This document shows positions 1 to 8,674 of a stretch of DNA of 64,000 nt, piece by piece. The notes under the pieces are model-generated. The model was not told the DNA's origin. It saw only the letters and a list, made by a program, of their open reading frames with translations, and did not search any database. The stretch comes from Nesterenkonia sphaerica (lineage in GTDB: Bacteria > Actinomycetota > Actinomycetes > Actinomycetales > Micrococcaceae). The stretch spans positions 10,151 to 74,150 of the forward strand of contig NZ_VAWA01000006.1 in the NCBI RefSeq assembly GCF_005771565.1. The letters run 5' to 3'. A program made the translations under genes and the position numbers. Positions within the stretch are counted from its first letter, which is position 1. Every line of letters begins with the position of its first letter.

Positions 1-493
1 TCTCCTCCGGGTCCGGCCACCAGTGATTGTCCTCATTGCAGATGTAATGGACGGGGTTGCCGCCGGCGAGTTTGGTCGCCCCGGTCCAGAGTGGATAGTC
101 GGGGGCAGGGATGAGGATCTCATCCTGGGGTGCGATCAGCGCGGTGAGCACCATGGAGATCAGTTCGGAGACCCCGTTGCCCAGCCACACATCCTCCGGG
201 GAAGCCTGCCGGAGCCCCCGGGCCTGGTAGTACTGGGCCACCGCCACCCGCGCGGAATAGATCCCCTGCGAGTCGGAGTATCCCTGGGCGGTGGGCAGGG
301 TCTTGATCATATGCCGCAGGATCTGCTCCGGCGCTTCAAAACCGAACGGTGCGGGGTTGCCGATGTTCAGCCGGGTGATGCGGTGGCCGGCGCGTTCCAG
401 CCGGGCTGCCTCCTGTGCGATCGGCCCCCGCACGTCGTAACGCACATCGGCCAATTTGGGGGACTGTAGGAACTCCTCGGCGAATGTCTGCAT
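1..493 (-). CDS. Alanine aminotransferase-like PLP enzyme, partial (3' end beyond the window)
   Basis: This is the N-terminal 164 codons of a class I/II PLP-dependent aminotransferase of the AlaA (alanine/pyruvate transaminase) type; the rest lies left of base 1. The reading frame is open from ATG 493 to the edge. The encoded start (MQTFAEEF, then VRYDVRGP, LNIGNPAPFGFEAP, QGYSDSQGIYSAR, WLGNGVSELI, PAPDYPLWTG) is collinear with the complete gene at 550-1812. The two are tandem paralogs in the same orientation, separated by 56 bases. A CATGAT hexamer six bases before the ATG may be a variant leaderless promoter. Family is clear; the exact amino-acid substrate is inferred. Confidence 0.85.
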   Translation of the reverse strand, partial: MQTFAEEFLQSPKLADVRYDVRGPIAQEAARLERAGHRITRLNIGNPAPFGFEAPEQILRHMIKTLPTAQGYSDSQGIYSARVAVAQYYQARGLRQASPEDVWLGNGVSELISMVLTALIAPQDEILIPAPDYPLWTGATKLAGGNPVHYICNEDNHWWPDPEE

Positions 494-549
494 CTGAATA
501 TCATGCCCCACAAATGCGGCAGTCTGTGGTAGCGGCCGCCTTGCGGGTT

Positions 550-1812
550 TTACCCAGTGACTGAGCTCACCGGAGCCGGCCGGGCGAACGCATCACGGTA
601 TTGGGCCAGGAACGCCGCAATGCCGTCGATGGCTTCCTCCAGCTCCTCCACCGCGGGAAGGGTCACCAGCCTGAAGTGCTGATCGTCAATCCAGTTGAAC
701 GCCCTGCCGTGGGAGACCAGGATCTTCTGCTGGCGCAGCAGCTCAATCACGAAGGCCTCATCGTTCTCAATGGGGTAGATCTCGGGGTCGAGCCGGGGGA
801 AGAGGTACATGGCCCCGTCCATTTGCGAAACTTGGATCCCCTCGATCTCGCACAGCCGCTGGTAGGCGACATTGCGCTGCTCATAGAGCCGACCGCCGGG
901 AGTGATGAACTCCTGAATGGACTGGTAACCGCCCAGGGCGGTCTGTACGGCGTGCTGACCCGGCACATTGGGGCACATGCGCAGATTCGACATCAGCTGC
1001 ACGCCCTCTAAGTAATCGGTGGCCCGGTGCTTCGGTCCCGAGATGTACATCCACCCGGACCGGTAGCCCGCCACCCGCCAGGTCTTGGACAGCCCCGAGT
1101 AGGTGATGGTGAGCACGTCGTCACTGAGGGTGGCGGCGTTGATCATTTCCGCGCCGTCGTAGGTGATCTTCTCGTAGATCTCATCAGCCAGCAGCAGCAG
1201 GTTGTGCCGGCGGCAGATGTCCACCATCGCCTCCAAGATCTCCCGGGGGTAGACCGCACCGGTGGGATTATTGGGGTTGATCAGCACCAGTGCCTTGGTC
1301 CGGTCGGTGACCTTCGCCTCGATCTCCTCCGGGTCCGGCCACCAGTGATTGTTCTCGTCACAGATGTAGTGCACCGGGATGCCTTGGTAGAGCGCGGTCA
1401 GGCCGGTCCACAGCGGGTAGTCCGGTGTGGGGATGAGGATCTCATCACCGGGGTTGATCAGCGCCTGCAGGGTGATCGTGATCAGCTCAGAGACCCCATT
1501 GCCCAGGTAGACGTCCTCCACCTTCGCCTCGCGCAGACCCTTGGTCTGGTAGTACTGAGCCACCGCAGTGCGGGCCGAATAGATGCCTGCGGAGTCGGAA
1601 TATCCCTGCGCCGTGGGCAGGTGCCGGATCATATCCATCATGATCGAGTCCGGCGCCTCGAAGCCGAAAGGCGCCATATTGCCGATGTTCAGCTTGGTGA
1701 TGCGGTGCCCGGCCTGCTCCAGACGGGCGGCCTCCACAGCAATGGGACCACGAACGTCGTAGCGGACGTTGCGAAGCTTGGTGGCCTGGGTGAAATCCTG
1801 GAACTCCTCCAT
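550..1812 (-). CDS. Alanine aminotransferase-like PLP enzyme (second tandem copy)
   Basis: A complete fold-type I aminotransferase of 420 residues, the usual length for AlaA-like enzymes that interconvert pyruvate/alanine with glutamate/2-oxoglutarate. Visible landmarks are NPNNPTGAVYPRE, LADEIYEKITYDG and SGLSKTWRVAGYRSGW, whose lysine should form the PLP Schiff base. I chose ATG 1812 (MEEFQDF) because it matches the length of the upstream paralog; a GTG at 1830 gives six more residues. The glycine-rich N-terminal motif reads NIGNMAPFGF, whereas the paralog has NIGNPAPFGF, so a usually conserved proline is Met here. Likely cytosolic and in one transcription unit with its paralog. Confidence 0.9.
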   Translation of the reverse strand: MEEFQDFTQATKLRNVRYDVRGPIAVEAARLEQAGHRITKLNIGNMAPFGFEAPDSIMMDMIRHLPTAQGYSDSAGIYSARTAVAQYYQTKGLREAKVEDVYLGNGVSELITITLQALINPGDEILIPTPDYPLWTGLTALYQGIPVHYICDENNHWWPDPEEIEAKVTDRTKALVLINPNNPTGAVYPREILEAMVDICRRHNLLLLADEIYEKITYDGAEMINAATLSDDVLTITYSGLSKTWRVAGYRSGWMYISGPKHRATDYLEGVQLMSNLRMCPNVPGQHAVQTALGGYQSIQEFITPGGRLYEQRNVAYQRLCEIEGIQVSQMDGAMYLFPRLDPEIYPIENDEAFVIELLRQQKILVSHGRAFNWIDDQHFRLVTLPAVEELEEAIDGIAAFLAQYRDAFARPAPVSSVTG

Positions 1813-1865
1813 AGAGAGATTCTGCCTCACATTGTCAACAATCCGCGAATTTCACACGGCGTGAC

Positions 1866-2924
1866 TCAACCCCAGTTATCCGGCTCCGCCAGCAGCCCCT
1901 CTTCCACCAACCAATAGGTGGCCGCATCTTCCGGCTGGAGACCGTCGTCACCGTCGATCAGACGGCGCAGCGTGACTAGGGCCTCGTCGTCCAGGGCCTG
2001 GGAAACTTCCTCCACAACCCCGGGAACGTCGTCGGCGATCCGCAGCGAGACCACCGGTGCGTACTGCTCCTGGGGAAATGCCGAGCGGGCATCCGGCAGG
2101 CTGACCAGCGCATGCTCCAGCGCCGAGGGGTGGGAAGCGGAGAACACGGCAGCGTCAATCTCCGCGGTGATCAGCAGTTCCACCAAGGTGGACTCATTCT
2201 CGCTGCGCAGCTCCTCGGGTGTGCAGTCGTAGGTCTCCTCCAGTGCGCTGCCGGCACCGGGCACAGCAGAGGAGACTCCCACTACCAGGTCGGCGCACTC
2301 GTCGCTGAGGGCACTGAGGTCCTCCTCGTCATCGTCTTCAATCCCGGCGCGCTCCGCGGTCACGCTGGTCAGGTGCAGGCTGCTGCGCAGCACCGCTGCG
2401 GTGGGGTCGAACAGTTCCGCCTGCTCCAGCTGCGCTTCTATCAGCTCAGTGAGCTCCTCCGGCTCAGCCGCTGGGCCCACCCCGGTCTCGCCTTCGGGGA
2501 CGGTGAGCTCGGCGTAGCCTTCCGGGTCCAGCTCTTCGGCCAGCCCCACGGTTCGGGACACCACCAGCTCATACCGGTCATCGGCGTCGTCGCCGTCCGT
2601 CTCAGCATTGGCAGGGCGCTCACCGCGGGCCAGGGCTGCGGCCAGCTCCGCAGCGGTGTCCTCCTGCCGCACCACTACTGTGGGCGCCTCATGGGAGTTC
2701 AGTGCTTGGGCGTAGATCTCGGCGACTGTGCGGTCCAGACGGTCGCTGCCCACCGCCACCCGCCAGGCGCGCTCCATCTGCTGACCCGTGGGTTCGGGGG
2801 CCGGCGGCGGGGGCTCGGAGCAGCCGGAGGCCAGCATCGCCAGGGTCAGTGCCGCAGCGCCAAGCACCGGCGCTGACCTGGAGTGGCGCGCAGGCGAGCA
2901 GTGTCCCCTGCGCTGAAAAACCAT
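1866..2924 (-). CDS. Acidic lipoprotein, OpuAC/ProX-like substrate-binding fold
   Basis: 352 residues beginning with a basic stretch, a hydrophobic core and the lipobox LASGC, so a lipid-anchored extracellular protein. After a proline-rich linker the sequence resembles periplasmic binding proteins of glycine-betaine/choline ABC systems, most clearly near the C-terminus (a run like VSQALDDEALVTLRRLIDG followed by a tail ending WLVEEGLLA). It is very rich in Asp and Glu. No permease or ATPase gene is adjacent, so transport is unproven. I place the start at ATG 2924 rather than 2933 because a TAGAAT hexamer ends seven bases upstream. It is divergent from the TPR gene. Confidence 0.7.
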   Translation of the reverse strand: MVFQRRGHCSPARHSRSAPVLGAAALTLAMLASGCSEPPPPAPEPTGQQMERAWRVAVGSDRLDRTVAEIYAQALNSHEAPTVVVRQEDTAAELAAALARGERPANAETDGDDADDRYELVVSRTVGLAEELDPEGYAELTVPEGETGVGPAAEPEELTELIEAQLEQAELFDPTAAVLRSSLHLTSVTAERAGIEDDDEEDLSALSDECADLVVGVSSAVPGAGSALEETYDCTPEELRSENESTLVELLITAEIDAAVFSASHPSALEHALVSLPDARSAFPQEQYAPVVSLRIADDVPGVVEEVSQALDDEALVTLRRLIDGDDGLQPEDAATYWLVEEGLLAEPDNWG

Positions 2925-2931
2925 GAGCGCC

Positions 2932-2937
2932 ATTCTA
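2932..2937 (-). promoter_or_regulatory. -10 hexamer TAGAAT (leaderless promoter of the lipoprotein gene)
   Basis: TAGAAT on the minus strand, seven bases before ATG 2924. The transcript should start at or next to the start codon. It lies 20 bases from the divergent -10 of the TPR gene, so the two polymerases would compete. Confidence 0.55.
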
Positions 2938-2957
2938 CGGGGCCCAGCCAGCGGGTT

Positions 2958-2963
2958 TATCCT
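2958..2963 (+). promoter_or_regulatory. -10 hexamer TATCCT (leaderless promoter of the TPR gene)
   Basis: TATCCT followed by seven bases (GGAAGAG) and ATG 2971. GGAAG could also serve as a weak Shine-Dalgarno sequence if transcription starts further upstream. Confidence 0.55.
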
Positions 2964-2970
2964 GGAAGAG

Positions 2971-4761
2971 ATGAGAGGCGAATCTGTTGACCTGCCCGTC
3001 GAGATTCCCGGCTCGGCGCCGCTGACCGTGCGCCTGCAGTCACTGCTGCAGCAGCCAGCTGCAGCACAGGTGGAGGCGCAGACCGCCCGCGGCTGGGTGG
3101 ATCTCGCCTATGAGGCTGCCTATGGGGAGCGCTACGCCGCCGCCGCCGAAGCCGCAGAGAGGGGCCTTCAGGCCCCGGGTGCCGATGAGGCGGAGATACG
3201 ACTGATGCTGCTGCGCATCCTCGCCGGGGTCCACGAAATGCGCGGGGCCTCCGACCTGGCCGCCCCCTATCTGAAGGAGCGGGTGGCGCTGCTGCGTCAG
3301 CTGGGACGCACCGAGCAGGCAGAGGTGGAGGCCCAGCTGGGATCGATGCTGCTGCGCGAACCGGACCGGGTTGAGGCCGAAATTCTGCGCCGCATGGCGG
3401 AGGAGCTCGATGACGGCTCGGGCCCCAGCGTGCACCGGGCGGATGTCTTGTCTTCGCTGGCGGTGCGCAGCCTCCATGATGAGGGGCCCGACGCCGCGCT
3501 GCCGCTGATCACCGAGGCCTGCGAGATTCTTGAGGCGCTGAACAGGCCGCAGGCGCTGGCAGGGGCCCGCATGTTCCTCGCGCACGCCCAGCTGCTCTCC
3601 GATGACGCCGAAGCCGCCCTGGCCACCGCGGACCAGGTCCTCTCCGCCCCGGCCAACCGCGCGGTGCGCGGGGCGATGGCGATGCTGCGGGCCACGGTGC
3701 ACCACCAAGCCGAGCGCACCGATGAGGCCGTCGCCGATGCGATGACCTCCGTGGAGCTCTACTCCGCATGCGGGGTGCGCAAGGGTGCCGCCTCGGCTGC
3801 GGCGCTGCTGGCCGGGATCGCAGCCAGCCTCAGCGACACTGACACCTCCGTGCTGGCCTGGCGGGTGGCAGTGCAGCAGGCAGAACTCGGCGAATTCTCC
3901 GAATCCGGCATGCTCTCGCTGGCGCTGGGTCAGCAGCTACTGGACATGGAGGACTACACCGAGGCAGAGAAGGTGCTCGAAGCACTGTCGCTGCGCTTGG
4001 CCGGCGGCGACAGCGACTTCTCCACCCGGGGACGGGCTCTGATGGGTTTGGGCCACGCGGTGACCCAGCAGAAGCGGCCCCTGGAGGCGATGTCGCACTG
4101 GGAGGAGGCCGCCGCGCAGTTCCTCTCCGCGCAGGAGTCGGATGAGGCGGCCCGGGCGCATCTGGCCGCCGGTGCACTCGCCGCCTCCTTGGACCGGGTC
4201 GAGTCAGCGCGCCATCACTACGAACGCGGTCTCAGCCTTGCCGATCAGGGTGAGGACACCGATCCGCTGATGTTGCTGCAGGCCCTGCACTCGCTGGGAC
4301 ATCTGCTGTGCCGGCATGAGGAGGAATCCGGGCTGGTGTACCTGGACCGTGCGATGGAGATTGTCACCGAACATGGCACGGACTGGCAGCGCGCGGATAT
4401 CACCGATACGCGTGCGAGGTCGCTGACGGCGCTGGGACGCGGCACCGACGCTGTAGCGGCCGCCCTGGAGGCTGCGGACATGTTCGCCGACTCCGATGAC
4501 GAGGAGGCTGCCGCGGACGCGGAGATTTTTGCCGCGACCGTGCTGCTGCAGATGAGGCAGCCGCAGGAGGCGGAGACGCTGTTCCGCATGGCCGCTGAGA
4601 CCCGGGAGATCTCCGAGGCGCTGGTGGTGAACTCGCTGGAGGGCCGAGCTGAGGCGCTGACCGCCTTGGGACAGCCCGACGCTGCCGCTACTCTCACCGC
4701 TGAGGCCGAGACCCTCAAAGCACAGCTGGCCAATGAGGAAGATCTCCCGCACTCGGAGTGA
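2971..4761 (+). CDS. Tetratricopeptide-repeat protein
   Basis: 596 residues made almost entirely of Ala/Leu/Glu-rich helical hairpins with TPR spacing (for example AEKVLEALS, EAMSHWEEAAAQF, ARHHYERGLSLADQGE, EAETLFRMAAETRE). There is no signal peptide or membrane segment, so it is a cytosolic helical scaffold for protein-protein contacts. No catalytic domain is visible. The frame is open up to 2923, but ATG 2971 is preferred because TATCCT sits seven bases upstream. Its 3' end overlaps the convergent kinase gene by 47 bases. The partner is unknown. Confidence 0.8.
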   Translation: MRGESVDLPVEIPGSAPLTVRLQSLLQQPAAAQVEAQTARGWVDLAYEAAYGERYAAAAEAAERGLQAPGADEAEIRLMLLRILAGVHEMRGASDLAAPYLKERVALLRQLGRTEQAEVEAQLGSMLLREPDRVEAEILRRMAEELDDGSGPSVHRADVLSSLAVRSLHDEGPDAALPLITEACEILEALNRPQALAGARMFLAHAQLLSDDAEAALATADQVLSAPANRAVRGAMAMLRATVHHQAERTDEAVADAMTSVELYSACGVRKGAASAAALLAGIAASLSDTDTSVLAWRVAVQQAELGEFSESGMLSLALGQQLLDMEDYTEAEKVLEALSLRLAGGDSDFSTRGRALMGLGHAVTQQKRPLEAMSHWEEAAAQFLSAQESDEAARAHLAAGALAASLDRVESARHHYERGLSLADQGEDTDPLMLLQALHSLGHLLCRHEEESGLVYLDRAMEIVTEHGTDWQRADITDTRARSLTALGRGTDAVAAALEAADMFADSDDEEAAADAEIFAATVLLQMRQPQEAETLFRMAAETREISEALVVNSLEGRAEALTALGQPDAAATLTAEAETLKAQLANEEDLPHSE

Positions 4762-5980
4762 GCCCCAGTAGGACCTCCGCGCAGCGCAGCCGGTGATCGG
4801 CCTGCTCCTGCCACCCTCCGCCGCGGACATCACGCGCCCCGGCCACCAGAGACAGCCCGACCGCCGCGGTGCGGATCCGCAGACTCTCCGGGTCCACCCC
4901 CGCGGCGAAGACCCGGGCGAAGCGGTCGAAGGCCGCGGGTGCGTGGATGTAGCGCGCATCCACCGCTGGCAGCACTGCCAGGTGTCCCAGGAAGCAGGCG
5001 AGGTCATCGACCCGATAGCCCGGCCCCAGGGAGTCCACATCCAGCAGCGCGGAAATACTGGGGCCCTGCATGAGCAGGTTGGCCTCATAGTAATCTCCAT
5101 GGGTGGGCACCATAGGCCCCCGGTCGGTCACGCCCACCCCTTCCAGGACCTCCTCCTCCAGCCGCCTGATCCGCCGCTCACACTGCGGCAGGGCTGAGAT
5201 CGCCGCCGAGGCGTAGGCCGGCAGCCTGTCGGTCCATGCATCGCGGGCCGGAAGCCCCATCACACCCACCGGAAGGGCATCCAACAGCTGCACGAAATCG
5301 GCCGGGCGCACCGCAGCGGCGCCATCTGCCATGAAGTGTTCCGCCAGGGAGATCCCCCGCCCCTGCTCCAGGGCGAGCACATCGCAGATCGGGTCGCCGA
5401 CCGGCACCGGTGCGGGCACGTCTGCCTCCACAAGCATGCGGTGGCGGGCAGCCAGCTCAGGTGCGTGCCCCTCCCGCAGCACCTTGAGGTAGATGCGCCG
5501 GCCGTCGGAGAAGTCCGCGGAGATCACCGCCCGCCGAAGCGGCCGGTAGCTCACTGTCTGCAGCGCGGTCAGTTGGGATCCTGCACCCCAGGTGGCTGTC
5601 ACCGACCCGGGGTCGGTGGCCAGCTGCAGGCCCGGCAGCAGAGGGTCCATGGGATGCTGCCACAGCACCAGCTGGCCGCGCTCGGACTGGCTGCGCAGGA
5701 CCCCTTCGGCGCGGTCGGTGACGTGCTCGGTGGTCACTCCGACGTACATCTCCTCCTGAGAGCTCACACGGTAGATTCCGGTGGCTCCGGCCCCGGGCCG
5801 ATGCTGCACGGCTTCCATGGTGACCTGGGGAGGGGGCACTCCTTTGCCCAGGAATGCCTCGGCGATCAGCGGATGCACCGCCTCAGACTGCAGAAACGCC
5901 AGCTGGTGGATCTCCACCTGATCCCGGCTCTGGTGCACGCCCCCTCGCGAGGCTGCGGAGGGAAGGATCGGCGAGGACAT
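4715..5980 (-). CDS. Aminoglycoside phosphotransferase (APH)-fold kinase
   Basis: 421 residues. The C-terminal two thirds carries the APH/choline-kinase signature: HGDYYEANLL (Brenner-type catalytic Asp and metal-binding Asn) followed by LLDVDSLGPGYRVDDLA, and an N-lobe lysine in RIYLKVLREG. The first 130 residues form an additional domain with no clear match. Such actinobacterial proteins phosphorylate small molecules, sugars or antibiotics; nothing here identifies the substrate, and a resistance role should not be assumed. ATG 5980 is six bases after TACTCT. It is convergent with the TPR gene, overlapping 47 bases. Confidence 0.75.
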   Translation of the reverse strand: MSSPILPSAASRGGVHQSRDQVEIHQLAFLQSEAVHPLIAEAFLGKGVPPPQVTMEAVQHRPGAGATGIYRVSSQEEMYVGVTTEHVTDRAEGVLRSQSERGQLVLWQHPMDPLLPGLQLATDPGSVTATWGAGSQLTALQTVSYRPLRRAVISADFSDGRRIYLKVLREGHAPELAARHRMLVEADVPAPVPVGDPICDVLALEQGRGISLAEHFMADGAAAVRPADFVQLLDALPVGVMGLPARDAWTDRLPAYASAAISALPQCERRIRRLEEEVLEGVGVTDRGPMVPTHGDYYEANLLMQGPSISALLDVDSLGPGYRVDDLACFLGHLAVLPAVDARYIHAPAAFDRFARVFAAGVDPESLRIRTAAVGLSLVAGARDVRGGGWQEQADHRLRCAEVLLGLTPSAGDLPHWPAVL

Positions 5981-5986
5981 GGAGTG

Positions 5987-5992
5987 AGAGTA
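5987..5992 (-). promoter_or_regulatory. -10 hexamer TACTCT (leaderless promoter of the APH-fold gene)
   Basis: TACTCT on the minus strand, six bases before ATG 5980. Confidence 0.5.
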
Positions 5993-6004
5993 TCGGAGGA
6001 GGAG

Positions 6005-6793
6005 CTAAGCGCGCCGGCGCCGCAACACCTGGTCCAAATTAATGGATTCCTCCTCGGCAGGCCGGACCTCGGGTTTCTCCGGGCTGGCTGCGGATTGTTT
6101 GAGCTTGACCTCGCTCGAGGGTGCCGGGGCAGGTTCCTCCAATGGCTCCGGCTCCGGGCGCTCGGCCTTGGCGGCCACCATGTAGTGTGCCGCCGGGACG
6201 CTGCGCACCTCCCACGGCTCGGCCGGGGCCGCACTGGGACGGAGGGACTCCAGCTGCTGCTGTGCTGACTTCTGGGCGGAGCTGTGCGCTCCGAACAGCC
6301 GCTCAGGGCTCTCCGGAAGCCCGTCGGCGTCGATGCTCACCAGCGAATCTGGTCCGCCTCTGCCGGTCCGATCACCGCTGAGCGCGTCGAAGGGCCCGGT
6401 GCGCCGCTGTTCCGCAGCGCCGGCGCGCACATCCGCTGAAGCTGCGTCAGTCTGAGCCACTGCCTCCGGTGACTGCTGCGGTGGGGGGCCCATCGCCTCG
6501 CGCATGGCCTGTTCCACCCGCTGTCTGCGCTGGGTGCGCCGCCGCACCACTGCGGAGACCCGCAGGCTGGCCAGCGCGGCCACCAGCACCAGCGCACAGA
6601 TAGCGGGGACCGCCCAGCTCAGCCCCGCGAGGAACGGAGCCGCGACGGCGGTCCCGATGCCGCCGAGCAGCGCCAGCAGCGCCGTGGCCGCCAGGATGCT
6701 GCGGCCCCAGTGGATCCGGAAGCCCGGCGCACTCGGTGCAGCTGCCGCCGGGGTGTCAGCGGCGGCGTCGTCGTGGGTATGTCTCCTGCTCAT
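6005..6793 (-). CDS. Two-helix membrane protein of unknown function
   Basis: 262 residues: a hydrophilic N-terminus, two hydrophobic segments (about residues 33-55 and 62-82), then a long charged, Pro/Glu-rich cytosolic tail ending in arginines. I do not recognise a family. ATG 6793 (MSRRHTHDD) is chosen because AAGGGG lies about six bases upstream. The same frame stays open to 7171 and includes another hydrophobic stretch (VLIPLVAGLFLAALILRA), so a longer product from ATG 7048 is possible. It is divergent from lpdA and ends 24 bases upstream of the APH-fold gene start. Confidence 0.6.
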   Translation of the reverse strand: MSRRHTHDDAAADTPAAAAPSAPGFRIHWGRSILAATALLALLGGIGTAVAAPFLAGLSWAVPAICALVLVAALASLRVSAVVRRRTQRRQRVEQAMREAMGPPPQQSPEAVAQTDAASADVRAGAAEQRRTGPFDALSGDRTGRGGPDSLVSIDADGLPESPERLFGAHSSAQKSAQQQLESLRPSAAPAEPWEVRSVPAAHYMVAAKAERPEPEPLEEPAPAPSSEVKLKQSAASPEKPEVRPAEEESINLDQVLRRRRA

Positions 6794-7200
6794 TGTCTTC
6801 CCCTTGTTCTCGCGTTCAGCGCCTGGCAGCCCTCGGCTGCGGTATACGAATCTGCGCCCGGCCCGAGCCTGACGCGTGGTCAGCCCCTGGCCCTTGGGGC
6901 CGGCCTGGGCGGGCAGCCGTTGAGCTCTCAGTATCAGCGCCGCCAGGAAGAGCCCCGCGACCAGAGGAATGAGAACTGAGGAGTGGATCGGCAGGCTCGG
7001 GATCAGCTCTATGAACCCGGTCAGCTGCGGAGGCAGGCTCAGCGTCATGGAGATCACCACCTGCCCTGGGGTCTCAACAGTGCAACTCTGCAGCGACGGG
7101 GTGCCGCTGATCCTCCAAGCGTATCGAAGGGATGGCCCGCGCCACGACATATACACGAACCGCTGTGACATCGCCCCGGTGCGTGGGCAAGAATGGCCCC

Positions 7201-8649
7201 ATGACTGTAGCGAACCCCGCGAAGCACTTCGCCCCTGATCGGGTGGCCATCATCGGTGGCGGACCCGGTGGATACGAGGCGGCCATGGTGGCCGCCGACG
7301 CCGGAGCCGAGGTGACGATCATCGAGGACCAGGGCATGGGCGGTTCAGCGGTGCTGACCGACGTCGTGCCGTCAAAGACGCTGATCGCCACCGCAGATGC
7401 GATGCGCCGGGTCAACGCCTCAACCGACTTCGGAGTGCGCTTCGGTGAGACGGGGGAGGACAAGTACGAGACCTCCGCCTGGGCTGACTTCTCCAAGGTC
7501 AATGAGCGGCTGCTGAAACTGGCCAAGACGCAGTCCCGTGACATTCACCGTTCCCTGGAGGCGGCGGGGGTCAGGATCATTGCAGGCCACGGCCGGCTGG
7601 TCCCGCCGCACAGTGTGGAGGTCACCGCTGCCGACGGTGGGACCCAGCTGGTGGAGGCCGATGCGGTGATCGTAGCCACGGGTGCGCATCCGCGGGAGCT
7701 TCCCACCGCGACGCCGGACGGGGAGCGGATCCTGAACTGGACGCAGGCCTACAGCCTCACCGAGGTCCCCGAACACATGATTGTGGTCGGCTCCGGAGTC
7801 ACCGGCGCGGAGTTCGCCTCCGCCTACCGCCGGCTCGGCGCGGAGGTCACCCTGGTGTCCTCCCGCGATCAGGTGCTCCCCGGCGAGGACTCCGATGCCG
7901 CTGCGGTGCTGGAGGACGCCTTCACTCGGGTGGGGGTGCGGGTCGCCGCCCGGGCCCGAGCGAATTCGGCCGAGCGGACCGCTGAGGGTGTCCGGGTCAC
8001 CCTCAACACCGGCCAGGTGCTGGAGGGCTCCCACTGCCTGATGGCGGTGGGCGGGATCCCCAACACTGCCGGGCTCGGTCTCGAGGAGTGCGGGGTGGAG
8101 GTCACCCAGTCCGGGCATATCCGGGTCGACACCGTCTCCCGCACCACCGCAACCAATATCTACGCCGCCGGGGACTGCACCGGCATGCTCCCGCTGGCCT
8201 CCGTGGCGGCGATGCAGGGCCGGATCGCGGTGGCCCATATGCAGGGCGGGGCGGTGAAGCCGCTGCAGCTACACCGGGTGGCCTCCAATGTGTTCACCTC
8301 CCCGGAGATCGCCACCGTCGGGGTCACCCAGTCCCAGGTGGACGCCGGAAAGTACCAGTCCGATGTGGTGAAGCTGGACCTGGCCACCAATCCGCGGGCG
8401 AAGATGATGAATGTTCGGGACGGGTTCGTCAAGATTTTCGCCCGCCGCGGCTCCGGCACGGTCATCGGCGCGGTGGTCGTAGCGCCGCGGGCCTCCGAAC
8501 TGATCTACCCCCTGGCGCTGGCGGTGACCCATAAGCTGCATGTGGATGACGTGGCCACCACCTTCACGGTCTACCCCTCACTGACCGGCTCGATTGCTGA
8601 GGCGGCGCGCCGGCTGCACCTGCATGTGCTCGACCCCGCCGAGGAGTGA
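7201..8649 (+). CDS. lpdA: NAD(P)H-quinone dehydrogenase, LpdA-type flavoprotein disulfide reductase family
   Basis: 482 residues with the two-dinucleotide-binding fold: FAD site IIGGGPGGYEAAMVAADAGAEV at the N-terminus, NAD(P) site VVGSGVTGAEFASAYRRLGAEV, FAD motif TNIYAAGDCTGMLPLA, and a C-terminal dimerisation domain. It matches the mycobacterial LpdA (Rv3303c) group rather than lipoamide dehydrogenase. The active-site helix reads GGSAVLTDVVPSKTL, so both redox cysteines are absent. These enzymes reduce quinones with NAD(P)H and protect against oxidants. ATG 7201 is used; the frame is open upstream to 7132. The nucleoside operon follows 25 bases downstream, as in mycobacteria where deoD and pmmB are near. 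Confidence 0.88.
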   Translation: MTVANPAKHFAPDRVAIIGGGPGGYEAAMVAADAGAEVTIIEDQGMGGSAVLTDVVPSKTLIATADAMRRVNASTDFGVRFGETGEDKYETSAWADFSKVNERLLKLAKTQSRDIHRSLEAAGVRIIAGHGRLVPPHSVEVTAADGGTQLVEADAVIVATGAHPRELPTATPDGERILNWTQAYSLTEVPEHMIVVGSGVTGAEFASAYRRLGAEVTLVSSRDQVLPGEDSDAAAVLEDAFTRVGVRVAARARANSAERTAEGVRVTLNTGQVLEGSHCLMAVGGIPNTAGLGLEECGVEVTQSGHIRVDTVSRTTATNIYAAGDCTGMLPLASVAAMQGRIAVAHMQGGAVKPLQLHRVASNVFTSPEIATVGVTQSQVDAGKYQSDVVKLDLATNPRAKMMNVRDGFVKIFARRGSGTVIGAVVVAPRASELIYPLALAVTHKLHVDDVATTFTVYPSLTGSIAEAARRLHLHVLDPAEE

Positions 8650-8661
8650 GCGCACCGGGGT

Positions 8662-8667
8662 TAGGCT
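8662..8667 (+). promoter_or_regulatory. -10 hexamer TAGGCT (leaderless promoter of the nucleoside operon)
   Basis: TAGGCT, then seven bases, then ATG 8675. It lies just past the lpdA stop and would drive the phosphorylase-mutase-aldolase operon. Confidence 0.55.
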
Positions 8668-8674
8668 TGTGCCC

